Of a stretch of DNA of 64,000 nucleotides, positions 29,841-41,344 are shown in pieces (the first letter of the stretch is position 1; the number at the start of each line of letters is the position of its first letter). A model generated the notes under the pieces. It saw only the letters and a list, made by a program, of their open reading frames with translations, did not search any database and was not told the DNA's origin. The translations under genes and the position numbers were made by a program. The stretch is from positions 11,667,501-11,731,500 of the forward strand of contig CM034402.1 of assembly GCA_019925095.2 (NCBI GenBank), read 5' to 3'. Source of the stretch: Dendrolimus kikuchii. Its lineage: Eukaryota; Arthropoda; Insecta; Lepidoptera; Lasiocampidae.

Positions 29841-32110
29841 TAACTAGGGTTATCAGATAGCATACAATGTTTAGCCCAGATTAACTAGCCCTGTGTTCAT
29901 ATGTATTATTACAAATATATTATATTTAAAAAGCCTGTATACGAGCTTCTTTATGAGCAAACCCGATCTACTTACGATAAGCATGACGAAAATGAGTACC
30001 CATCGTTTTTCTATTAGTATTCTAGAAATAAGGAAAGGTTCATGTTTAGTAGAACAGGTTAATATTATTATATTGAAGTATTGTTGACATATGGAAATTT
30101 CTGCATTTTTACGCTAGTTACGACAAATTCATTCTAATAAAATATTTACTATCAAAACCTCAACTTTGAAAATGGCATACATTTACGAGTTCTCTCCCCG
30201 ATTTCCGGGGCCGCGGCAAATTTCGCAATAGGATTCCGTTATTGACTTTATGTCACTCGTCATTCAGAGAATATGAATAGAATACACTTAGTGTGTTGAA
30301 AATCTCGAGACTAGAGACTCGATTTTAGGTGTAAATAAAAATGTTTCATTGATCATAAATTAAATATCAATTTTTGAAAGTTTAAACTGCAAGGTACAAA
30401 TTTCAGAGAAAAAAACGGTATATCCAATACCATATAATATATATCCATACACATACAAATCCTGATTTCAAAGACATTGTCAGAAAATGTATTAAATACA
30501 CAAAAATAAGGTTAAGCTTATTATAAGCGTTAAGCAAACCCAATATTTTGAAATAGGTGACTCAGTTAGTCTCAAGAATTCCGCTATCAAAGAGCTTCAA
30601 GCTTTGCCTATTAAAGTTAAGCTGTAATTTACGGCCAACGTTGAGTTATATTTCATTTATAGCACTTTTAATTTGTCTAAAATTAGGACGGCACTTAAAC
30701 AGTATTAATAAGCTTGCTATGAACTTGAAGTAATTGAAGTAAGTCGAATAAAACAGGGATCCAGGGGTAAGTATTAATTTGCAGCAGTTTTTATGATAAA
30801 CAATTTGTTAGTGCTGGTGTAAAGTTTTGAAAAAATACTTACACATACATTAATGTCTGCTGTTGAACAACTTCCAATATGTTAAAACTTTTTATACATT
30901 GAGTTTAATGTATAGACATATTGGAAGTTGTAATAGTTTTCTTTTTCAAAACGATAATATATGTTATGTAAAGGTTTCAGTATTGCATCTTGCAAATATT
31001 TTAAAATAGTCTAAGTAAGTATAAACTTGAAGACATTGATAGGTAACTCTTCCTTGTTTTTAGAATACTTAGGTATGGCATGGCATGGCATTTACAGGTA
31101 TTTCTTAAATCTCGCTAAATCACGAGTGTACTGTCATATTTTATATTAATATTATAGTTATAAATGCTCTTGGGCGATGATAGTCACTTACTATCAAGTG
31201 GATCGGCAGTCTATAATCAAACATAATAAAATATAAAAATGAGCTCGAGTTTTGTGCATCTCTAGTAAATACACAAAGTGAAGGAAGGTGGCGAGTAACA
31301 CGCGCGATTTTAGCGAAGGTGTCAAAATCCCTAGTCGGGGTTCGTGATCCATTTGAAAATTTAATAACAAGTCTTACAAACTGACGTTATGATTAGATAT
31401 ACAAAACAGCTTGGGATTTCGTTGCATTTAATAACAAAACAGATATGTAAGGTGGAACGTCTTTTGTCTGGAAAAGCGTCGTCTACAAACAATTTTAAGT
31501 CAAGAATATTCATTATGTTTAATGTATAAAATGTTAAATACTTTGTTTGGATCTTAATTTTATTCTAAAATTAAATTTGTGTTTCTAAAGTGAATAATTA
31601 TTTTATACTTTACTTTATTTGTTAGAAATATTGACTACCAACATAATAATTTTTCATAATTTTAGGCGAGTTACTAAATTCTCAAAGATATGAAAATATC
31701 ATAGTAAATTTGTGGAATTTGAATGATAACGATTTAGTTTGCTACTTATTGCTCGTATTAAGTAATGTTTACCTGCAATATGCTAAATAAATTAATCAAA
31801 CGAAAATTAGCTCTCGAATTGTCGGTAGGCAGGAAATACAGACTACCCGTTTCAACCGCAAACCGAATTCGGAAATCAGTATACCACTGGGATTTTGGCA
31901 AGTTTTTTGCGGCAAAGCCAGTTGGCAGCCCGCAACGGATATCCCGCCGAGACGTACATTTTTAATAACTCACAAAACGCAAATACAATTCCGCAGATTA
32001 ACTGCCTTCTTTTGTTCTGTACACATATACTATAGAAAGTGTCTGTCTATACATATCATAAACAGATTTAGTCTGTGAAATTGTACGGGATTTTTCCAAA
32101 GTATTATATG
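29841..32110. other. Spacer with a hairpin; no gene recognised
   Basis: 2.3 kb of AT-rich sequence. It holds a 65-nt hairpin at 30867-30931, a triple GGCAT repeat at about 31076-31092 and a family A-like fragment at 31167-31200 (GGGCGATGATAGTCACTTAC). A frame at 31765-31965 with raised GC near its end is unassigned. Confidence 0.4.
30867..30931. ncRNA. Hairpin, possible small-RNA precursor
   Basis: Arms ACAACTTCCAATATGT and ACATATTGGAAGTTGT pair perfectly over 16 bp. Inside, ATACATT and AATGTAT pair over 7 bp around GAGTTT. The internal loop is lopsided (11 nt against 2). The length is within the range of animal microRNA precursors, but the asymmetric loop is not typical. It could equally be a remnant of a small inverted-repeat element. 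Confidence 0.3.
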
Positions 32111-32114
32111 CTTT

Positions 32115-33090
32115 ACTAGGATATGCCCGCGACTTCGTCCACGCTTCAATTGAAATTCCCGCGGAATTTCCGAAACATAAAATACCGCAGCATTTAAATA
32201 AGAATGTAAGCTATGGTTTTAGTGAAAACTGTGTTAGAATAAACAAATTTTTACGCATCCGAAGAACTACAAATCGCTCCCGAAAAAATTCCTGCTTGAT
32301 TCCCGGGATAAAAAGTATCACACATTTTATTTCATAACATTTGGTATCGAACAGTGAAAAATACACATTGAAATTCGATATTATTAAAATCTGGCCATTT
32401 TAAATAATTTCCAGAAAAATTCCGTAAGATTCCCGAGATAAAAATTACCGCAGATTTTAAGTCTTAGAATTTGCTGTCGATCAGCGAAAACCGCATAGAA
32501 AACGACCCAATAGTTTTTACGTGAATCTTGAACAATCAGATAAACAGACAAGAAATCTAACATAAATTGCATCGTATTCTCCATCGTATATATAGTTGTA
32601 TCCCAGTTGTGTTTTTTAATAGTGTGACGACCGACAAACGTGGATTCACACCTGCATACCATAAAAGCACACTTTATTACCTTTCCGCATTTGAACTTCT
32701 TTTGTTTACTTTGTGTTTAAAATTTGTAATTAGAAAAACAGCCCATTGTGTATTGTAATATTTTATGGTAGTCATTAGCCAGGTGTGATTTTAAGAAATT
32801 CAGTTCACGCGGCCGAGAGATATATTGTATTTGTGCAGTATAAATCAATGCCCCAATGGAGAGATCGGTAGTCAAGCGATAACCACTAGCGAAGCAAGAC
32901 GTGTGTACTACATTCGGTAATCTATTTAGTGACGCACTTTGGGCGTGTTATTATATTTGTACCTGTGTTATACGTGCTTGTATAGTTCTAATAAATTCTT
33001 TAGTAATTCTAACGCCATTTTAATTAGAGTCCTGTAACTCGTAAAAATAGCTTCAATGTACAGACACGGCATTTTTAGAATTTTATAATG
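32115..33090 (-). repeat. Family B repeat, copy 4, interrupted by a solo LTR
   Basis: ACTAGGATATGCCCGCGACTTCGTCC on the left is the reverse of the family B end; the body runs to about 32622 and resumes at 33047 with ATAGCTTCAATGTACAGACACGGCATTTTTAGAATTTTATAAT. Removing the LTR and one copy of ATAG restores collinearity with copies 2 and 3. Confidence 0.75.
32623..33046 (+). mobile_element. Solo LTR, family C copy 5
   Basis: It starts TGTGACGACCGACAAACGTGG and ends CTCGTAAAA (CA lost to mutation), with perfect ATAG duplications (32619-32622 and 33047-33050). Family blocks such as CATTAGCCAGGTGT, TGTGTTATACGTGCTTGTATAG and CTAATAAATTC are present. It is inside a family B copy. Confidence 0.85.
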
Positions 33091-33136
33091 TTTTAGATAG
33101 ATAATATTTTCTTAAGTTTTCACGACTTGTATACGT

Positions 33137-33203
33137 AATAAAACTACATTTTAACGGTTCTAATGGTTTACCGCGCTTAAACCCGTTAAAACGTAGTTTT
33201 ATT
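33137..33203. repeat. Small palindromic element, related to G repeats
   Basis: A 21-bp arm at 33137-33157 and its inverted partner at 33183-33203 match at 20 of 21 positions around 25 bp. The arm core AAAACTACATTTTAACGG recurs as the terminal inverted repeats of 57929-58245, and the right half (ACCGCGCTTAAACCCGTTAAAACG) matches that element's right end. Confidence 0.6.
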
Positions 33204-33209
33204 TTAGAT

Positions 33210-33655
33210 AGGTTATTACATTTACTGTTATTTATATCACGGTATCTCCCTAAAGAGTCGGTCAATAACTCAATATAAATAAATATGTGAAATGTAGATG
33301 GTATATTACTATAAATGATAATATTAAGAGCTTGTGGATAAAGGCCTTTGTAGAAAATGCGATATGATTTTCAAAACGAGAGCAGAATGAATAAAAACTA
33401 CGTTTTATCTGATCTATGTGTGGAGGCTTAATTTAATTTTTCATTTACATGTTGATGGATTCAACTACTACGTAATTGTCTTTGTAAACACATCTACTCA
33501 AAATTGTCATAAGGCCATATTGTATTGCAGTATAGTCAATAATCACATCTATCTATACACAATAATTACCCTTCCCTCCTTCCCCATTTGCTCTCTAAGT
33601 TTAACGTCACTGAGGGTAGATAATTTGATATCGTCCTTATTTCTCTCATGAACCG
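33210..33655. other. Spacer, no gene recognised
   Basis: AT-rich; nothing recognised. Confidence 0.35.
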
Positions 33656-33659
33656 TTTT

Positions 33660-33971
33660 ATCCGTGCAGGAACGGAGAAAGAATACAATTTTCTGCGGCC
33701 TGGCGGCCTGTCGTAAGAGGCGACTAAACAACCCACAGCCAGGTGGTAGAGTATTTGCTCGACTGGATGGCGACCACCCCTGGTCTAGAGTATGCCGCCA
33801 TAACAACCTTGTGTTGTTTTCCGGCACTAGTGACCAGGTTCCAGTCTCCTTTAAGAGAGCAGCAGCGTATTTGTAGCACCTTTGGTGTTGCAAATGTCTA
33901 TAGGCGATGGTAACCGCTTTCCATCAAGTGGGCCGTCTGCCTGTCTGCTGAAGTCCTGCAATAAAATAAAA
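33660..33971 (+). repeat. Family A repeat, copy 4
   Basis: Full length, ATCCGTGCAGGAACGG to CTGAAGTCCTGCAATAAAATAAAA. It lies 0.7 kb from copy 5 in opposite orientation, so the two form an inverted pair. Confidence 0.85.
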
Positions 33972-33974
33972 CCC

Positions 33975-34680
33975 TTTTTTTTATCTAATTCAATTAACAA
34001 CAAAGCTACAAAGCTCCGTCTTCAGTATTTTCTCATGTCTTCTTTCAGAGATTCAACAATCGTTACTGAAGTATATTCGTTACTTCCATTAATAAATTCC
34101 TTTCATTGATATTTTCCTGATTCAATAACAACCCTACACATATTACTATTGTGGCTTTAGTATGACTGGTATATCATCGACACAATACGTTAGGAGCTAA
34201 CCATAAAAAGGGAAATGGACTTAGTAACAAAGCCGGTGTGGAATAATGCGTGCTCTATCTCGCTATCGGCGCTTGAGTAATGAGATACCGTCAATAGTAT
34301 CAGATGTACTGGCGATGGGGTTTTTGTCTTGTATACGCTTCATTTTTAGGGTTCTGATAGTTTAAGGTAAAGAGGAATGTTTACACTTTCACTGCAACGT
34401 ATGTCTGTTTGTGTATCACAGCTGATTATCATAGGAATTACTAAGGTAATATAAAATTTGGCACACACGTAAGTCTTATGTATCTACAAAATATTTTTTG
34501 AATATTCAGAAGGGGATCTAAACGACAAAATTAAAATTTATAAGACCTACTTTTCAACAATATATTTTTATTATGTTTATAGGTTTTAATTAAAAGTGTG
34601 TGAGAAATGAGCGGACTCTGCCATACCGACGAAATTTGCCTACAGAATAATTTGAAAAAATCAGAAGCTTTGTTGAATTG
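33975..34680. other. Spacer, no gene recognised
   Basis: A stretch at 34340-34540 (TTTTTAGGGTTCTGATAG and TGTCTGTTTGTGTATCAC) vaguely resembles a common insect repeat with GGGTTCCGTACC and GTCTGTCTG blocks; not certain. Confidence 0.3.
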
Positions 34681-34684
34681 TATA

Positions 34685-34945
34685 TTTTTTTATTGCAGGA
34701 GATCAGCAGACAGGTATACGGCCCATTTGATGGAAAGCGGTTACCATCGCCTATAGACATTTGCAACACCAAAGGTGCTACAAATGCGCTGCTGCTCTCT
34801 TAAGGGAGACTGGAACCTGGTCACTAATACCGGAATACAACTCAAGGTTGTTATGGCGACATACTTTAGACCAGGGGTGGTAGCCATCCAGTCGGGCAAA
34901 TGCCCTACCACCTGGCTGTGCGTTGTTAAGTCGCCTCTTACAACA
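34685..34945 (-). repeat. Family A repeat, copy 5, truncated
   Basis: Starts in the T-rich tail (TTTTTTTATTGCAGGAGATCAG) and stops after TCGCCTCTTACAAC; the last ~50 bp with the CCGTTCCTGCACGG end are missing. Confidence 0.8.
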
Positions 34946-34949
34946 ACAT

Positions 34950-35865
34950 AGAGAAACACAATAATATTGATGAATACAATGAAACTAAAGTAAATTATAT
35001 GACATCAAACCTTGTCCAACATACTTGCTCTATACAGACTGGAATTTTTGATAAGCGTACGTACAACCAGAAGTAACAGGCTTCTCTGCTGAACTATACA
35101 ATAAAAAAGGCATAGTTCTTTTGACATTTCATATAATTCTAAAATCTTTACCAGAAAAAACATTCTACTTCATTTCCTGGAGCTACTTCTCTTTCTATTA
35201 TACTTTAGGAACAGAATGAGCTTCTAATTGAGGTTTTTCTATAGTATTGCGATATGAGATTTTTCAATAAATGTGTTATAAAATTCTTTCGAGGTTGACT
35301 GTTAGCGTCTGCTTTAGCTGTCAATAAAGTACTATGGGTTCATATATTTACTAATTTTATATTACTATCTTCTTAGATATGATCTTTTTATACTATCAGA
35401 TTTTCTGAAGTATGTTCTAAACACATAAAACAACAAAGGAAGAGTTCAGAAATAAATCTTCGCAACGTATCTCAAGAAAAGCGCAACTGGAAAAGCAACG
35501 TGATAACAAGTTTAGGCGGTGATTTGTTTTGTTTAATCTAGCCATAGCTGTAAAATGGTTTTTGCACAGATAAGTATTTGTGTAAACAAAATTTCGAATT
35601 AATTTTCTCTTGGAGTATGTTTTGTGATTTGATGCCAAGCTGTTATTAATGCTGTGATGATTTAATTAATTAATTCTGTCCGAAATCATCCTGTTATCCG
35701 AAAGTTAAATGTACGTTATCGTAATTGAATTTGAAATGTTGTTCTTTAGTGGTCATATTTTAGTATCATAAGAATCTATTGCCATAATATATTATGTAAT
35801 AAGGTCCAAAAAAGTAAATAAGCCAGTTATAAAAAAGCCGGTTTTAAAATGTCGTGATGCAATTT
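34950..35865. other. Spacer, no gene recognised
   Basis: AT-rich; the minus frame at 35417-35638 matches nothing I know. Confidence 0.35.
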
Positions 35866-35867
35866 AT

Positions 35868-36230
35868 AGATAGATAGAAAATTATTTATTATTCACCACA
35901 TAAAGTCAATAATTTACAGACATTTCGTGTCAAGGCAGGAAGGATGGCCTTATCGCTTTAGAGCGATCTCTTCAGACAACCCGGGCTGTGGATGTGAAAA
36001 ACATCGGGAGTGTATGACGGTGGTGTGCAATTCAAATACATGTAAATTAATAGTATATATAGATACTACACAATACATATAAATTACATAAAAAAATACA
36101 TATTAATATTATACATACATTATTAATTGTCAAAGAACCAAGTGAGGTGTGTAAGAATAAGCCTGAATGGCGCTCTGTTGCTCGTGCCTGCCCCGCAAGG
36201 GAACTGGCGTGAAGTTATGTATGTATTAAT
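35868..36230. repeat. Repeats D (copy 1) and E (copy 1)
   Basis: D: GGCCTTATCGCTTTAGAGCGATCTCTTC (35943-35972) contains the stem ATCGCT/AGCGAT and recurs at 52390-52420 as GCCTTATCGCTAATAGCGATCTCTTCC. The loop differs while the stem is kept. E: the 64-bp block at 36161-36224 (TGGCGCTCTGTTGCTCGTGCC...GGCGTGAAGTTATGTATG) recurs at 59062-59136 with three substitutions. Both look like 3' parts of non-LTR elements. Confidence 0.5.
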
Positions 36231-38025
36231 TATATATTAATATTTATATTATCACATATAATTATAAAAATAATTATAATTGTTTTTTAAACAAAATTAA
36301 TAATTTATCAGACTAGTTAGAATAAGGACGCAAAACTCCACTTATAAAAGATTAAGAAAACTGTTAAATTATGTTTCCGATTTTTCAATTTCAATTCCGA
36401 CATTTTTATTTTACAATTATTTCTAGATTATTTACTATTTAATGATCTAGGTTTTTATTTTGTAAAACGTGTAAGTCGTATATTACTTATGTGAAAAGTG
36501 GTTGAGAAATTACGAGTATAGTTGCAATAGTTATGCCTGTAGTTGGTTTTGTTTTCACCCAAAAACATATTTTTATTATCGCTACTCACCAGACCACCCC
36601 TGCAAAAAGGCAATTTTACTCATATACAAACAAAAGAACTTAACTTCTCACATAGCTAAGGAAATATTCATTAGGGTGAAAGGTTCGTAGTAATACAATG
36701 GTTAGGGAATTTACACATCAGTCGACGTAGTTTATGTTCAACACGATTACCTTGAGGCTAATATCATGCCAATATCCTAAGAGTGCGGTAGCTAGTCAGG
36801 CAATATATTCTAAGGTTCTTCTTCGTTTTTAGATAAATATAGTTCGGCAGGCTTTATTTATTTCGGTGGTAGCCAATGTGAAATGTTTAATAATTTATGG
36901 TATAAAATGTAGGTATTTGCTGACGCCAAATATAATATAACAACCTAAGTCACCTCATACTATTTCTGCACAATTCCTGATAAGAAAATGGTTAGTACAA
37001 TTATATGTCTCTTTTTAATTAAAATAGGGCTGTATAGCAAGTTATATCAATCTAAGCTTCCAATTTCACTCTAAAATATTTCGGGACTAGGGAATATGAA
37101 CTAAAATACGACCCCAATGCCAACCCGAACGCTATCATGTCAATCACGGGTTATATCTCTAGGAAAACAAAATACTACTTACCAAAAACTCAGTTAACGT
37201 CCTATAAATTCAAAAGTTGTAATTCAAAGTACTGGGGTATATTTTTGAAAGTCATACATATAAGGTAAACATTAAAACTACTTCCTATTTTATGTTCAAT
37301 ACACATAAACGTCGCATTCTTAATCCGGTACTCCCCGTTACTGAAAGAATCACAAGATCATGCTTCTCTAATAATTATTATAGATATCAATTCGATATGC
37401 ATTTTTGTTCCTTCAACAATGTCTGATAATCGTAACATATATAATATACACATTTAGTCAGAAAATCTGCTTAAAATACGGAGCCACGTCATTGACCAGA
37501 GACGTGATTTAGACACTAAAACACCCAACTTAAAGAATTAGTATAGTCACATTCCTTTCCTCCTTGACTAATGTAGAAAGCCCCTTATTAAGGGAACGGT
37601 GTGCATTAATATTGATCAACGAATCACCGTTGGCCTTGTGTTATAATATTTGTAAGAGCCCTCAGTTTTGGCCTTGCATTAATTTTTCTTTTCTTCAACA
37701 CTGTATACACCCAATTTAATAAGAGTACAATTCAATTTGTCGGTACAAGAATATTAATAAGAATTTCAGTCCGAAGTTCTATAATTATTATACAGCCATG
37801 TACAAAAGTAAGCAAACAAAAGTGGTTGTAATTGTAGAGTGATACAGCATAGGTAATTATCAAAACTATTCAAAAGCAATAAATATTTTCTGGTTGTGGC
37901 TCCAACTCTTTTGGCTTAATTAATGGTTGAAATGTTTTTTTTTATTTGTATGAAACATTTATTCGCTATTTTGTGGCATACAAATTTCCTTAAAAGTAAT
38001 ACAGTTAAGTACAGTCTTTTTACAT
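36231..38025. other. Repeat-poor spacer, no gene recognised
   Basis: 1.8 kb of AT-rich sequence without recognised repeats or frames; probably unique sequence. Confidence 0.45.
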
Positions 38026-38028
38026 TTA

Positions 38029-38223
38029 GGGCCGCTTGCATAAGGTTGCTTAAATTTATTTAAGAAACACAACACTCTTAAATACAATTAGCATCTTGCA
38101 CAACGCAAAATTTGCCGCTAAATATGTTTAAAGACCTGTCAATACGTTTTGTGTAAAACGTATTTAGCCAGTTTAATATGATTAACTAAATTTATATAAA
38201 GGCGATCGTTATGCAAGCGGCCC
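38029..38223. mobile_element. PIF/Harbinger-like MITE (195 bp)
   Basis: Perfect 15-bp terminal inverted repeats GGGCCGCTTGCATAA and TTATGCAAGCGGCCC, flanked by the 3-bp duplication TTA (38026-38028 and 38224-38226). TTA/TAA duplication with a GGGCC start is typical of Tourist/Harbinger-type MITEs. It has no coding capacity. Confidence 0.85.
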
Positions 38224-38226
38224 TTA

Positions 38227-40988
38227 GTACAATTATTTTGATATTAGTAGTTTAAATATTTGTAATAATAATGCCATCTTCGTATTTGATAACACAAATA
38301 AATATCATGTTAACATTGACGGATAAAAAGTCACCTCATATTATGTATTTATGTCATGTCGATATAATGTAACTATTCAAATATTGTTCATATATTCAAT
38401 TGTGTTGTAAAATTGTACTATAAAATTTATTTTGGCTATCCTCCGTTCCTGTGTCAACAATAACTTTTGCAGCGAGTGTACTTAAATACAGGAACAAAGT
38501 GAATTTATTCTATAGATTATGCTAGGGTTTTTACCTTCGGGAATTGAGTCAACCTCGTCTATAACCTTGATATACTTCACATAAGATTAAAAGCTTTTAT
38601 GCTATAGACTTTATTCAAGATTGAGATATCAATCTGAGCATGTCCATGGAGCAAAATTACGTGTATAGGTTTCTAGTATACTATGCAAAAGTGTATGTCC
38701 AAACAGTCTTTAAATTAAATATCAGCCCGTTCATTACGTAGGTTTAATATACACGTAATCGTGTGTAAATGTGAAAGTTTCATCACGATGTTTTCTTACA
38801 TGTAATAATTGTAATGATGTGGACAGAAAAACTACCTGTTCAATGATTGCTCCCCGGTCAGAATTCAAACGACTGTTAGTGGAAAGATATGCTGGTGCCT
38901 TATTAACTAAACAATCAACGCTTCATAAAAATAATAGAAAAACTAAAATCATGCATGAATTCGCTGAAATTATTTTTCTCTACTGATTACGGCCTCACAA
39001 AATTAATATGAAATAAAACCTTAGCTCAAAAATAAACTGAAAACACAAAGCGTACTTCCGTATTTATGTAGGGTAAAAACAATCAGAATTTATTTATTGA
39101 GAGGACACAAACGCATGTTGGTATCCCATGAAATTCGATAATAGAGAAATCTCCAATGCCCAAAAACTCAAACAGATAACGCAAAGTCCTTGAACTCCAG
39201 AAAATCCAAATGTACAGGCGAAACTATGCCTTCTAGTTATACAAATTTATATACAATATCGTGGACATGCGTATTGGCCGCTTATACGAACCGAACTACG
39301 AATCTTCTTTACCACAATCAGTTGTACAGGCAAAAATGAACTCTAAAAAAGCCGCGAGAAAGATGAAAATTCTATGAAATATAGATTGAGCAAGCGCTCT
39401 ATGTTGGGCGGAGGCATCGAGGGTGTTTCAGTTGAAAACGCGCCGTGTGTGGGGTAGTGTCGTTCTCGTGCCCCTCTCGACACATAATTACTGTTCAAAA
39501 CCTTCCGAGATGACACATCTCAATCCATCCAATAAGACTATGGTATAGAATGTCAGTGACGTATAACCAAGGAACAATATTCGATAACACCGATGACATA
39601 TAGCGCGCAATCGGCTGTCATTTACATTCAAATCGGTTTAAATTGTAACGTGTCATTACAAACCTACACAACACATTGACGAAATAATTTACTTATAGTG
39701 CTTTAATTTCTTTTTTCAGTTTTAGTGTACGTTTTACAAATTTAAGTAGGGTTTTGCAAGTGTTTAGTTTTTAACAATAACTTTTTATGGATATACCTAA
39801 TGCCGAAGTGCATCTGCGATGGCTGTGATATAAACCTACGTCGCTGGGTATTAATAATAAATCTATTTTCTTGCAATCTTACGCTTTGAAGCTTTTGTAG
39901 TCACAATTGGCAAACTTGCATTTATTTTGATTACAACAGATATTATAAAAAAAATAAGATTACATATTATAATAATTATTTTAAACAAAATTAACAACTC
40001 ACTTTTACTAATTACTTGCAAATCACACTATCAAATGAGTGAGTATTAATGGCGAGCACTGTTTTTCACATTAATGCAACCTCACATACATTATCAAACG
40101 AATATTTTCAGTCAATTTACATATTGTTTCTTAGAAATAGACCAAGTTTTTCTAGTAAAATATTGATAAGTAGTTTATCTATGTATAAAACTATCAAAAT
40201 TCGCATACAATAACATGATCGTTTATGTCTTGGATAACAATATTAGGAGTTATTTTAATATGATTTGTGTCGCACTAATTAGAGCTGTGCTACAACACAT
40301 CGACCGTAAAATAGTCTGGCTCACTTACAACTTTGCCCTACATTTTTATAGCCCCAACCCACATGGAAAAGAAATGAAGGGATCAAAAGTAATAAACGAG
40401 GAAATGGCCACGTTTTGAAACAGTATTGCGGAGAAAATACTTTTTTGCACAACTTTTTTGATATATATCTGCTCTGTTTTATAGCGCCTTGTATAGTTAG
40501 TTGTACACACAAGTGTACGAACGATTTCTTTAAAATATTCTATATAAAAAATAACTTTAAATTTGAAATCTCAATGAATTAGCAGAATTACACAAATGGA
40601 GCAAATATGTAACCCTCAGTGAAAGTTACTTGTTTATGCCATTTGCCGTTTGCTTTTAAAATGCGTAATTATTTCATTTTACTTATGAAAATTAATAACT
40701 AGTCGAATATAAACATTTTAAGCTGATTTATCAATCTTATCTAACTATTGAAATTTAAACTCCCTTAACGATCGGCAAAGTTTCAGGAACATCAAAGAGT
40801 GACCGCGTCTATAATCGACGACAGTCATTTACGATTATATATTCCGCTTGTGTGCTTAATTTCACTCATAAGCACACGATTTCTGTTCCCTTAAATATTT
40901 TAACACTATAAATAACAGTGCCAGATATACATATATATATGTATGTACTTTTATATTTAGTAAAAGCTTTTAACGTTTCCTCTGTGCA
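38227..40988. other. Repeat-poor spacer upstream of a candidate exon
   Basis: 2.8 kb. A local GC rise at 39340-39490 (GGGCGGAGGCATCGAGGG, GAAAACGCGCCGTGTGTGGGG) includes TTTCAGTTG, an initiator-like site, and might hold a host promoter. That is speculative. The frame at 38771-38986 is not recognised. Confidence 0.35.
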
Positions 40989-40989
40989 G

Positions 40990-41281
40990 GTTGGTAAATC
41001 TAAATTATAGCAAAAATTATACAGGGCAATTCATTCCAGAAAAATAACGTATACAATTCAGATTGAGGGAAAAGTGCCAAATGGCGAGAAACTATGCGTA
41101 CATAATATTTTTTCTTTTGTTGTACTCGATGCTTATATTGTATACCGCTGCTTATACATACTATGAGAGGGAAAGAGACAATAGTCTTATGTTAAGTGAA
41201 CAGAATCCTTTAGCCAAGGTCAATGTAGGGAGAAAATTACAAGAGTTCGGAATTATCTGGCCTCGCATCATATTTATTAAT
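40990..41281 (+). CDS. Candidate host exon: N-terminus of a membrane-anchored protein
   Basis: An acceptor TTTCCTCTGTGCAG (ending 40989) opens an exon whose first ATG is at 41081, with none upstream in the exon. It encodes 67 codons ending exactly at a consensus donor, AAT|GTGAGT (41282), phase 0. Residues 5-25 (YAYIIFFLLLYSMLILYTAAY) form a strong hydrophobic segment after a short MARN start, as in signal-anchored type II or secreted proteins. A charged stem (YERERDNS) and GIIWPRIIFIN at the end follow. The arrangement (short tail, anchor, stem, then a strand leading toward an intron) would fit a Golgi sulfotransferase of the 2-O-sulfotransferase/Pipe kind, but that rests only on the last few residues. 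No later exon was found here. Reading through the donor, the frame stops at 41344. Confidence 0.4.
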
Positions 41282-41344
41282 GTGAGTACCAAAAATTGTG
41301 TATACAGCTCATCTGTATGTATAAGTAATAATGTTACATTTTAA

